A stretch of DNA of 64,000 nt. It comes from Streptomyces sp. NBC_01689. Its GTDB lineage: Bacteria > Actinomycetota > Actinomycetes > Streptomycetales > Streptomycetaceae. The stretch's first letter is position 1; the number at the start of each line of letters is the position of its first letter. The DNA is taken from contig NZ_CP109592.1 of NCBI RefSeq assembly GCF_036250675.1, positions 1,736,001-1,800,000 on the forward strand. Reading direction: 5' to 3'. The notes beneath the pieces were generated by a model that saw only the letters and a program-made list of their open reading frames with translations, had not been told where the DNA came from and searched no databases. A program made the position numbers and the translations under genes. This document shows, piece by piece, positions 41,888-49,758 of this stretch.

Positions 41888-42334
41888 TCAGAACGTGAAG
41901 ACGGTCGTCCCGTAGGAGTTCTTCACGCACTCGTTGGCGAAGGTCCGTTCGTACGCGACCCGCTTGCCCTGCCAGACGCCGGCCACCGTGACCACCACAG
42001 GGTCGAACTGCTTGGTACACAGGGCGCCGTCTCTGACCGAGAGGGCGTCGAAGTTCCCGCCGGCTCCGCGGAGTTCGGCACAGGCCTGGACGGCGGCGGG
42101 GTGGGTGCCGGAGGCGGTCGGCGCGCAGTTCAGCGTGACCGCTCGTTCCGGGGTGGCGGTGTCGGCGTCCTGTCCGTGACCCGTGGTGAGCACCAGGGCC
42201 GACGGGGCGTAGAGCCCGGAGGGGGCGAGGGCGGGGGCAGTGGCGGGGGCGGCGAGCGCGGACCCTCCGAGGGGCCCGCAGACGGCGGTGGCCGCGAGGG
42301 TGAGAGTCGCTGCCCAGCGCGCGGTGTTCGGCAT
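41888..42334 (-). CDS. Streptomyces subtilisin inhibitor (SSI) family, predicted Lys P1
   Basis: 148 residues from the ATG at 42334; GGAAGG lies 9 bases upstream. The in-frame ATG at 42343 directly abuts that site and is therefore less likely. A signal peptide ([22 protein letters not shown]) precedes the SSI fold: [53 protein letters not shown] and [15 protein letters not shown]. Four Cys fit the two conserved disulfides. Aligning [10 protein letters not shown] with CPMVYDPVVV of classic SSI places Lys at P1, so trypsin-like proteases are the expected targets. It is secreted and probably dimeric. Confidence 0.9.
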   Translation of the reverse strand: MPNTARWAATLTLAATAVCGPLGGSALAAPATAPALAPSGLYAPSALVLTTGHGQDADTATPERAVTLNCAPTASGTHPAAVQACAELRGAGGNFDALSVRDGALCTKQFDPVVVTVAGVWQGKRVAYERTFANECVKNSYGTTVFTF

Positions 42335-42684
42335 TGTGTGCATCCTTCCGCTCGGTTGAATGCGGCACCGGCTCGGTGTGTGTCGGTGCGGCGAGCGCGA
42401 GTCTGCCGAGTCCACACGGGAAACACACATCGACCCCACACGTTTCGGTAACTTTGAGTATTGAATCACTGGCGCGAAGTAACGAAGACCGAACGTGTGA
42501 GCCCCACAACCGCACGGGCGTTGATCGCCCGGGGCATCTTCCTGGCCGGATTTCCCCGGCTCCGCAATAGGCCTGAAACATTCCGCTCGGCGCGCCTCCT
42601 GGCCCCGCGCAGCCTTCTTCCGCTCATGGCGGACAGCGCCTCACGCCCCTTGCGCGGCCGATGCGGCGGAGTAATGGTGATTAC
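42335..42684. other. Intergenic region, divergent promoters
   Basis: 350 bases between the inhibitor and the gene at 42685. The middle (about 42420-42480) is AT-richer and probably contains the promoter of the inhibitor gene. I see no consensus hexamers with correct spacing and no RNA gene. Confidence 0.35.
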
Positions 42685-43281
42685 ATGATTACAGCAGAGC
42701 AACGCGACCAGATGCGCGGCTGGTTCGCCGGCCGTCTCCCCGACGATCTCTTCGAGAGCCTGGCGGAGGTGACCGTCGACCGCGAGGAGATCACCGTCGT
42801 CGGCCGCATCCCGGAGCCCCGGCTCGCCGAGGGCGCCTCGGCCCCCGAGCAGGAGGCGGCCGTCCGGGCCCGCGTCCAGGAGTTCCGCGAGCGCACCCGT
42901 GACGACCGGGTCGCCGTCGCGCGCGAGGCGGAGCACCGGTTCCGCAGGAAGGTGTCCTGGGGGGTGGAGTGCGGGGGCGAACGCGCGCTGTTCACGCACG
43001 TCGCGGCACCTGTCATGACCCGCCTGCGCCAGCCCGAACGCCAGGTCCTCGACACCCTCGTCGCCGCGGGCGTGGCCCGCAGCCGCAGCGACGCGCTCGC
43101 CTGGTGCGTCCGTCTCGTGCAGCGCCACACCGACGACTGGCTGACAGAACTGCGCGACTCCCTCGCGCACGTGGAGCGGGTCCGGGCCCAGGGACCGGAC
43201 GCCGGACCGCGGGAATCCGCCGCCGACAACGGAGCCGAGCAGGGCGATCAGGGCGGGGAGGAGCAGGAAGGGAAGGGGTGA
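42685..43281 (+). CDS. Conserved hypothetical protein
   Basis: 198 residues, predicted soluble, starting MITAEQRDQMRGWFAGRLPDDLFE. The first half pairs a short helix with a beta strand (EVTVDREEITVVGRIPEP). The centre is a long charged helix (RVQEFRERTRDDRVAVAREAEHRFRRKVSWGVE). The last part contains RQVLDTLVAAGVARSRSDALAWCVRLVQRH, which resembles a ribbon-helix-helix-type segment (antitoxin-like 'VARSRSDALAWCVR'). The C-terminus is acidic and disordered. It could be a DNA-binding regulator, but I do not recognise the family. GC and codon use are like the surroundings. Confidence 0.65.
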   Translation: MITAEQRDQMRGWFAGRLPDDLFESLAEVTVDREEITVVGRIPEPRLAEGASAPEQEAAVRARVQEFRERTRDDRVAVAREAEHRFRRKVSWGVECGGERALFTHVAAPVMTRLRQPERQVLDTLVAAGVARSRSDALAWCVRLVQRHTDDWLTELRDSLAHVERVRAQGPDAGPRESAADNGAEQGDQGGEEQEGKG

Positions 43282-43349
43282 ACGGCGGGTGACGCCCGGA
43301 CGGCGGACCGCTCGCCTCCATGGAGGGTTCGTACTGCGGTGACCCTGAA

Positions 43350-43364
43350 GACGGATGATCCGTC
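43350..43364. promoter_or_regulatory. 15-bp palindrome upstream of the NCS1 permease
   Basis: GACGGATGATCCGTC: 7-base arms around one central base, about 160 bases upstream of the permease start. Possible operator; no binder can be named. Confidence 0.35.
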
Positions 43365-43526
43365 CACTGGTGTCCCTGTTCCACGACGCCTTACCGTCGG
43401 CACACCCCACGGGGACGGCCTCCGCTCACGTCGCACACCCCGGCGACGACAACCGGCCACCCCTCCCCCGGGCGCCACCACGCGCTCCACCGCCCGTCAG
43501 GGTAGAGCCACTTCGCTGGAGCACTC

Positions 43527-45122
43527 TTGTCCGACAACTCCCCGACCACGTCCCCGTCCCTCACCGAGGTCGAGACCTACGGCGTCGAGCGGATCCCCGA
43601 CGCGGACCGCAGCGCGTCGCCGCTCGACCTGTTCCGGGTCGCCTTCGGCGGCGCGAACACCTTCTCCACCTGTGTTCTCGGAGCCTTCCCCATCCTCTTC
43701 GGCCTGTCCTTCTGGCAGGGCCTCATGGCCACCCTCCTCGGCGTGGTGGCGGGTGCGCTGATCCTCTGCCCGATGGCGGTGTTCGGCCCGGTCAACGGCA
43801 CGAACAACGCCGTCTCCTCCTCCGCGCACCTCGGGGTGCACGGCCGGGTGGTCGGTTCCTTCCTCTCCCTGCTCACCGCGATCGCCTTCTTCTCCATCTC
43901 CGTGTGGAGCTCCGGCGACGCCCTGGTCGGCGGCGCGCACCGGCTCTTCGGCCTGGAGCGCAGCAATCTGTCGTACGTCGTCGCGTACGCGCTGTTCGCC
44001 GGTCTGGTGCTCGCCGTGTGCGTCTACGGCTTCCGGTTCATGCTCTTCGTCAACAAGATCGCGGTGACCTCGGCGACCGTGCTGTTCCTGCTCGGCGCGG
44101 TCGCCTTCGCCGGTGACTTCGACCCCTCGTACGCGGGTGTCTTCACCGCCTCGGCGGACGCGGCCACCCAGTCGATGTTCTGGCCGTCGTTCATCGGCTC
44201 GGCGCTGATCGTGCTGTCGAACCCGGTGTCCTTCGGCGCGTTCCTCGGCGACTGGTCGCGCTACATCCCGGCGGACGCGCCGCGCCGCAGGGTCGTCGGT
44301 GCCGCGTTCCTCTCACAGATCGCGACGCTGCTGCCGTTCGTCTTCGGTCTGGCCACCGCGAGCATCATCGCGACGAAGGCTCCCAAGTACGTCGATCCGT
44401 CCGCCCCCGACTTCGTGGGCGGGCTGCTGGCGATCTCCCCGAGCTGGTTCTTCCTGCCGGTGTGTCTGCTCGCGCTGATCGGCGGCATGTCGACGGGCAC
44501 GACCTCGCTGTACGGGACCGGGCTCGACTTCTCGTCGGTGTTCCCCCGGCTCTCGCGGGTCCAGGCCACGCTGGTGGTGGGGGTGCTGTCGATCGCCTTC
44601 ATCTTCATCGGCCGCTTCGGTCTGAACCTCGTCCAGTCCATCTCCACGTTCGCCACGATGATCATCACCTGCACCACTCCGTGGATGGTCGTGATGATGC
44701 TGGGCTTCTACACCCGGCGGGGCTGGTACGACCCCGACGCCCTGCAGGTCTTCAACCGCCGCCAGCGCGGCGGACGTTACTGGTTCTCGCACGGATGGAA
44801 CTGGCGGGGCATGACGGCGTGGTGGGTCTCCGCGGTGGTCGGTGTGCTCTTCACCGACATCCCCGGGCAGTTCGTCGGACCGCTGGGCGACCTGGCGGGC
44901 GGTGTCGACATCAGTCTGCCGCTGTCGCTCGCCGTCGCGGCGGTGCTGTTCCTGACACTGCTGCGGGTCTTCCCCGAACCCCGGGCCGTGTACGGGCCCG
45001 AGGGCGCGCGGCTGGCCCGCACGGTCGACGTCCCGGTGCCGGCGATCACCGGGCCGGGCACGGAGACCGACGGCTCGCACACGGACGGCTCGGCGCCGGT
45101 CGTCGCCGCCGGAGGCAGCTGA
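43527..45122 (+). CDS. NCS1 family purine/cytosine-type permease
   Basis: 531 residues from a TTG with GGAG 5 bases upstream; no ATG or GTG fits better. About 12 membrane helices. The N-terminal signature VETYGVERIPDADRSASPLDLFRVAFGGANTFSTCVLGAFP is that of nucleobase:cation symporter-1 proteins. GPVNGTNNAVSSSAHLGVHG and FGAFLGDWSRYIP are further family markers. It imports nucleobases or related ring compounds such as hydantoins, allantoin or pyridoxine. Its stop overlaps the start of the cyclase-family gene (TGATG), so they are co-translated. Confidence 0.9.
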   Translation: MSDNSPTTSPSLTEVETYGVERIPDADRSASPLDLFRVAFGGANTFSTCVLGAFPILFGLSFWQGLMATLLGVVAGALILCPMAVFGPVNGTNNAVSSSAHLGVHGRVVGSFLSLLTAIAFFSISVWSSGDALVGGAHRLFGLERSNLSYVVAYALFAGLVLAVCVYGFRFMLFVNKIAVTSATVLFLLGAVAFAGDFDPSYAGVFTASADAATQSMFWPSFIGSALIVLSNPVSFGAFLGDWSRYIPADAPRRRVVGAAFLSQIATLLPFVFGLATASIIATKAPKYVDPSAPDFVGGLLAISPSWFFLPVCLLALIGGMSTGTTSLYGTGLDFSSVFPRLSRVQATLVVGVLSIAFIFIGRFGLNLVQSISTFATMIITCTTPWMVVMMLGFYTRRGWYDPDALQVFNRRQRGGRYWFSHGWNWRGMTAWWVSAVVGVLFTDIPGQFVGPLGDLAGGVDISLPLSLAVAAVLFLTLLRVFPEPRAVYGPEGARLARTVDVPVPAITGPGTETDGSHTDGSAPVVAAGGS

Positions 45123-45874
45123 TGGACTCCTGGTTCGACCTGTCGGTCCCCGTGGCCACCGGGATGCCCGTCTATCCCGGTGACCCGCCGGTCGAGGTGA
45201 CCAGGGCGCTGACGGTCGCCGAGCACGGTGTCAACGTCCTGCGGCTGCACATGGGTTCGCAGTCGGGCACCCACGTCGACGCGCCGTACCACGTGGACGA
45301 GTCCTGGCCCACGCTGGACGATCTGCCGCTGGCACGGTTCGCCGGAGCGGCCGTGGTGGCCGACGTCCGGCGACTGGCGCCGCGCGCGCCGATCACGCCG
45401 GAACATCTCGCGCCCGCGCTCGGCCTCCTCGGGCCGCGTGCGGCCGGGATCCTCCTGCTGGCCACCGGCTGGTCGGCGCACTGGGGCACGGACCACTACG
45501 CGGAGCACCCCTGGCTCACGCCGGAGGCCGCCCGGGCCCTCGTCACCGCGGGCGTGCGCACCGTGGCCGTCGACGCGCTGAGCGTGGACCCGACCGGTGG
45601 GGCGGAGCTGCCGGCCCACCGCGTGCTGTGCGGCGCGGGAGGGGTCATCGCCGAGAACCTGACCGGACTCGACCGGCTCGCGGAGGCGCAGGCCGCGGGC
45701 AGGCCGGTCGAGGTCTTCCTGTTCCCGCTGCGCCTGCCGGGAGCGGACGGCGCGCCGGTCCGGGCCACGGCCCGCGTCGGGGACGTGGCAGTCGAGGACG
45801 TGGCAGTCCCGGACGTGGATCCGGACACCCGCCCGCGGCGCGGACCTTCTCCGGCGCCGGGCGAGAGGGTCTGA
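45122..45874 (+). CDS. Cyclase family (kynurenine formamidase-like) metal hydrolase
   Basis: 250 residues. It has the family's metal site HxGTHxDAPxH-like element: SQSGTHVDAPYHVDESWPTLDDLPL. Further conserved parts are DLSVPVATGMPVYPGDPPVE, LLLATGWSAHWGT, DALSVDPTGG and HRVLCGAGGVIAENLTGLDRL. The family (Mn/Zn hydrolases) opens amides or cyclic substrates: kynurenine formamidase, isatin hydrolase and related enzymes. Coupling to the NCS1 permease implies hydrolysis of the imported nucleobase-like compound. The substrate is unknown. The last 25 residues are a low-complexity extension. Confidence 0.87.
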   Translation: MDSWFDLSVPVATGMPVYPGDPPVEVTRALTVAEHGVNVLRLHMGSQSGTHVDAPYHVDESWPTLDDLPLARFAGAAVVADVRRLAPRAPITPEHLAPALGLLGPRAAGILLLATGWSAHWGTDHYAEHPWLTPEAARALVTAGVRTVAVDALSVDPTGGAELPAHRVLCGAGGVIAENLTGLDRLAEAQAAGRPVEVFLFPLRLPGADGAPVRATARVGDVAVEDVAVPDVDPDTRPRRGPSPAPGERV

Positions 45875-46196
45875 GCGGAGGGGACGGCGGGGCCCGCGCC
45901 CGGACCCTCGCCCGGAGCCGTCGCGCGGAGCCCTCGCGCGGCTCCCGGGCCGAGGCCGGCGCGGGGCATCCGGCCCGGAGTCCGCGCGGGGGCTCCGGTC
46001 CAGAACCCGGTGGGGAGAACCTGCGCGGGAACGGACGGCGGGACCTGGCCCGGCACTTGACGGAGGGACCCGGCCGGAACCCGGCCCGGGATCCCCCGGA
46101 ACTCCCCGGATCAGGACCTCGTCGCGCCGTGCGATGCGCCGGATGAGCCGCTACCGGCGCACGGACCCGGCCGCGAATCCCTCGGAGAGCCCCCGC
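45875..46196. other. Convergent gap
   Basis: 322 bases between two convergent genes, extremely GC-rich, with loosely repeated CCCGG/GCGCGG elements including GAGCCCTCGCGCGGCTCCCGG, a likely hairpin near 45930-45950. No gene is supported. Confidence 0.35.
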
Positions 46197-47378
46197 TCAG
46201 GACCTGATCGTGCGGGCGATGTCCAAGGTGAGCCGTTGCCAGGCGTCGCGCGGGTCGCGGTCCGTCAGTTCGCGGACGCGGCGCAGGCGGTAGCGCAGGG
46301 ACTGGGCGTGCAGGTGGAGTTCCCGTGCGGCGGCGTTCGCCGACCCCGTGTCGAGGTACGCGGTGAGCGCCGCCAGCAGGTGCCCCTGCCCGGGATCGAT
46401 GAGCGGCCCGAGCACCAGACGGGCGACGGCGTCCGGTGGCAGGGCCGGATGCCCGGCCAGCAGCGCCAGGACATGGGCGTCGGCGTCGGTGAGGAGACGG
46501 CCTCCCCGGTACGCGTGGGCGGGTGCCGTGTCCAGCGCGTCGGCGGCCAGCCGGTGCGCCACGGCGATCCGGTCCAGGCTCCCCGCCGTGACCGCACAGC
46601 CGCGCAGGTCCCGTGCGCGGAGCACCTCCCCGGCCGCCGAGGTGACGGCGGCGGGCACCAGCAGGACGGCGCGGGGGCCCCGTACCGTCGTCGCCCAGGT
46701 GACGTCGGGAGCGCCGGTCGCGTCGAGCGCGTCCAGCAGGGCCGTCACCGCGTCGTGCGTCATGTCGGGCCGGTCCGGACCGGCCGGCTCCGCCACCAAC
46801 AGGACGGCGGGGTCGGGAAGTTGGACACCCAGCCGGGCCGCGCGGTCGGCCGGTGCCCCCGCCGAGGCGTGCCGCCCGGCGATCAGGTCGTCCAGGAGCA
46901 GGCGCAGCGCCCGGTCGCGGTCGGCCGCGAGGTCCTCGCTGGTCGCGGCGTACGCGGTGGCCATCTCCTCGGAGAGGATGTCGAGCGCGGTCAGCAGCAT
47001 CCTGGTGAGTGCCAGGGCATCCGACGCGGTCAGTCCGGGCGCGCGGGCGGCGATCTCGTCCGTGAGAACGGTCGCCGCCACCCGGTAGGCGCGCAGCACC
47101 GCCCGCACCGGACGGCCGTCGGCCGCGCGGGCCGCCGCGATGCCCCGGAAGCGCCGCAGGTCCGACGGGCCCAGGCCGGAGTCGGTCGCCCACAGGTGGA
47201 GCAGGCGCTCCAGCCCCCAGGCCGCGATGGCCCGTACCTCCGGCAGCCGGCTGCCGTCGAGCGCGGCGTAGGCCGGCACCTGTGCGTGCACGGCGGCCAC
47301 GACCGCCTCCACGACACGCGGGTCCGCGACCATCTCCTGCCGTACGCGTTCCCTGACGTCCACGGGCGTTTTTGTCAC
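46197..47378 (-). CDS. PucR family transcriptional regulator
   Basis: About 393 residues from GTG at 47378 (a GTG at 47414 is also possible; neither has a strong ribosome binding site). The N-terminal sensory region contains VPAYAALDGSRLPEVRAIAAWGLERLLHLWATDSG and RAVLRAYRVAATVLTDEIAAR, typical of CdaR/PucR proteins. A middle GGDEF-like degenerate domain follows. The C-terminal helix-turn-helix reads LLAALTAYLDTGSANAAARELHLHAQSLRYRLRRVRELTDRDPRDAWQRL. It is divergent from the hydroxyacid oxidase operon (113 bases), its likely target. It acts as a ligand-responsive activator in the family. Confidence 0.87.
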   Translation of the reverse strand: MTKTPVDVRERVRQEMVADPRVVEAVVAAVHAQVPAYAALDGSRLPEVRAIAAWGLERLLHLWATDSGLGPSDLRRFRGIAAARAADGRPVRAVLRAYRVAATVLTDEIAARAPGLTASDALALTRMLLTALDILSEEMATAYAATSEDLAADRDRALRLLLDDLIAGRHASAGAPADRAARLGVQLPDPAVLLVAEPAGPDRPDMTHDAVTALLDALDATGAPDVTWATTVRGPRAVLLVPAAVTSAAGEVLRARDLRGCAVTAGSLDRIAVAHRLAADALDTAPAHAYRGGRLLTDADAHVLALLAGHPALPPDAVARLVLGPLIDPGQGHLLAALTAYLDTGSANAAARELHLHAQSLRYRLRRVRELTDRDPRDAWQRLTLDIARTIRS

Positions 47379-47491
47379 AGAGTGATGATTCCAGCCGCGC
47401 GATGTGCGCACCACGGTGGACGGGCCTTGTCACACTCGCCAGGATCGACGGCGTACAGCGCGATCTCAGGGACGAGAGGCGGGACGTACGG

Positions 47492-48661
47492 ATGGCGAAG
47501 CACTGGGCCGACTTCCAGTACGAGATCTATCTGAACGGAATGACGGGCGCCGTGCCGCGGCTGCCCACCGATCTGACCCGGCTGGAGGAACTCACCGAGC
47601 AACGGCTCGGCCCCGGTCCGGTCGGTTATGTGGCGGGCAGCGCCGGGAACGGCAGCACCGCGCGGGCGAACCGGGAGGCTCTCGACCGCCGCCGGATCGT
47701 GCCGCGGATGCTGCGGGACGTGCACGAACGCGACCTGTCCGTCGAGGTGCTGGGGCGTGCCCTGCCCGCGCCCTTGGCCCTGGCGCCCGTGGGCGTACTG
47801 TCGATCATGCACCCGGACGCGGAGTCCGCCGCCGCACGGGCCGCCGCGGCACAGGGTGTCCCGTACATCCTGTCCTCGGCCTCCAGCACGCCGATGGAGC
47901 AGGTCGCCGAGGCGATGGGCGACGCGGAACGCTGGTTCCAGCTGTACTGGGCGAAGGACCGCGAGGTCACCCGGAGCTTCCTCGACCGGGCGAAGGCCGC
48001 CGGATTCACGGCTCTGCTCGTCACGCTGGACACTCCCCTGCTGGCCTGGCGGCCTCGCGATCTCGACCAGGCGTACCTGCCGTTCCTGCACGGCGTCGGC
48101 ACCGCGAACTACTTCTCCGACCCGGCGTTCCTCGCGGGCCTCGCCAAGCCGGTCCACGAGGACCCGAACGCGGCCGTGATGCACTTCGTCGGCATGTTCG
48201 CCGATCCCGGCAAGACCTGGCCGGACCTGGCCTTCCTGCGGGAGAACTGGGACGGTCCCCTCGTCCTGAAGGGCATCCTGCACCCCGACGACGCCCGGCG
48301 CGCGGCCCACGCGGGGATGGACGGCGTGGTGGTCTCCAACCACGGCGGCCGGCAGGTGGCGGGGGCGGTGGGGGCGGCCGACGCGCTGCCCCGTGTGGCA
48401 GAGGCGGTCGGCGACCGGCTGACCGTCCTGTTCGACAGCGGGGTCCGCACCGGTGACGACATCTTCAAGGCGCTCGCCCTCGGCGCCCGGGCCGTGCTCG
48501 TCGGACGGCCTTACGCCTACGGTCTCGGCCTCGACGGACAGGCCGGGGTCGAGCACGTGATCCGCTGTCTGCTCGCGGAGTTCGACCTCACTCTCGCCCT
48601 GTCCGGGCACTCCCGCCCCACGGGCCTCGGCCCCGACGACCTGATCGAGGAAACGCCGTGA
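47492..48661 (+). CDS. FMN-dependent alpha-hydroxy-acid oxidase (lactate 2-monooxygenase-like)
   Basis: 389 residues. It is an alpha-hydroxy acid oxidase TIM barrel: PLALAPVGVLSIMHPDAE (FMN), YILSSASSTPMEQVAEAMG, WFQLYWAKDREV, LVTLDTPLLAWRPRD, LVLKGI (Lys), VVVSNHGGRQV (catalytic His and Arg) and LFDSGVRTGDDIFKALALGARAVLVGRPYAYGL. It oxidises an L-2-hydroxy acid to a 2-oxo acid or, in the monooxygenase variant, to a carboxylic acid plus carbon dioxide. The lactate-monooxygenase-like opening (HWADFQYEIYL) fits the second type. Its stop overlaps the dehydrogenase start (GTGA). Confidence 0.88.
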   Translation: MAKHWADFQYEIYLNGMTGAVPRLPTDLTRLEELTEQRLGPGPVGYVAGSAGNGSTARANREALDRRRIVPRMLRDVHERDLSVEVLGRALPAPLALAPVGVLSIMHPDAESAAARAAAAQGVPYILSSASSTPMEQVAEAMGDAERWFQLYWAKDREVTRSFLDRAKAAGFTALLVTLDTPLLAWRPRDLDQAYLPFLHGVGTANYFSDPAFLAGLAKPVHEDPNAAVMHFVGMFADPGKTWPDLAFLRENWDGPLVLKGILHPDDARRAAHAGMDGVVVSNHGGRQVAGAVGAADALPRVAEAVGDRLTVLFDSGVRTGDDIFKALALGARAVLVGRPYAYGLGLDGQAGVEHVIRCLLAEFDLTLALSGHSRPTGLGPDDLIEETP

Positions 48662-49626
48662 AGAACGTACTGGCCGTCGTCTCCGCGCATGTGGGCGGTC
48701 GCGCCGCCGGAGCCGCTCTCGCCGGGGTGTTCCCCGGCGACGCCCGCGTCACGGTCGTCGAGGCGACCGACGAGGACCCCGCGGCGCTGCGCGAGGCCCA
48801 TGTCATCGTCACCGGCCTCGCCCCGGTGACCGCCGAGCACCTGGCCGCCGCACCGGACCTGGAACTGGTGCAGTGCGCCAGCCACGGCTTCGACTACGTG
48901 GACCTGGACGCCGCCCGCGCCAAGGGCGTCCCGGTGTGCAACATCGGCTCCAGCGGCGCCGAGAAACAGAACGTGGCCGAGCAGACCTTCGCCCTGATGC
49001 TCGCCCTCGCCAAGCAGTTGATCCCGGCCCACACCGCGCTCGTCGACGCCGACTGGGCGCTGCCGCGGCTGCAGCGGTCCATCACCGAACTGTCCGGCAA
49101 GACCCTCGGCATCGTCGGGCTCGGTCACATCGGTGAGGAGGTGGCCCGGCGCGCAGTGGCGTTCGACATGTCGATCGTGTACGCCGGGCCCCAGTCCGTC
49201 GGCGCGGAGGCGGAGGCGCGGCTCGGCGGCGCCCGTCACGTCCCACTCGACGAGCTGCTGCGGACGTCGGACTACGTCACGCTGCACGCCCCGCTCACGG
49301 AGACGACCCGGCATCTGCTCGACGCCGAACGGCTCGCGCTCCTGAAGCCCACCGCGTTCGTCGTCAACACCTCACGGGGCGCCCTGATCGACCAGGACGC
49401 CCTGGCGGACGCCCTCGACGCGGGCGCCCTGGCCGGCGCGGGCCTCGACGTCTTCGACCCCGAACCGCCCACGGCGGCCCTGCGGTTGCTCAAGGCGCCG
49501 AACGTGGTGCTCTCGCCGCACGTCGCGGGCGTCACCCGCGAGACGCTCGTACGGATCGCCCTGGCGGCGGTCCAGAACGCGGGGGACTTCGTGGCCGGCA
49601 GGCCGCCGCGGGACGTGGTGTCCTAG
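48658..49626 (+). CDS. D-isomer specific 2-hydroxyacid dehydrogenase
   Basis: 322 residues from GTG. The NAD fold is LGIVGLGHIGEEVARRAVAFDM. Catalytic residues are Arg in NTSRGALID, Glu in VFDPEPP and His in LSPHVAGVT. The substrate-binding part is ELVQCASHGFDYVDLDAARAKGVPVCNIGSSG. It reduces 2-oxo acids to D-2-hydroxy acids or the reverse. Translational coupling to an L-hydroxyacid oxidase suggests that both act on the same carbon skeleton. Confidence 0.9.
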   Translation: MKNVLAVVSAHVGGRAAGAALAGVFPGDARVTVVEATDEDPAALREAHVIVTGLAPVTAEHLAAAPDLELVQCASHGFDYVDLDAARAKGVPVCNIGSSGAEKQNVAEQTFALMLALAKQLIPAHTALVDADWALPRLQRSITELSGKTLGIVGLGHIGEEVARRAVAFDMSIVYAGPQSVGAEAEARLGGARHVPLDELLRTSDYVTLHAPLTETTRHLLDAERLALLKPTAFVVNTSRGALIDQDALADALDAGALAGAGLDVFDPEPPTAALRLLKAPNVVLSPHVAGVTRETLVRIALAAVQNAGDFVAGRPPRDVVS

Positions 49627-49758
49627 GCACCACCCCGCACCGGGGGCCACGCCCGGCGAGCCCACCTCGGCGGGTGACCGGATCGGGGCGGGGCGAGTCG
49701 GCTCGGCACACCGGACGGCCGAACCGTGCGCGCCCCGTGGGCCGATGACGCGCCCGTC

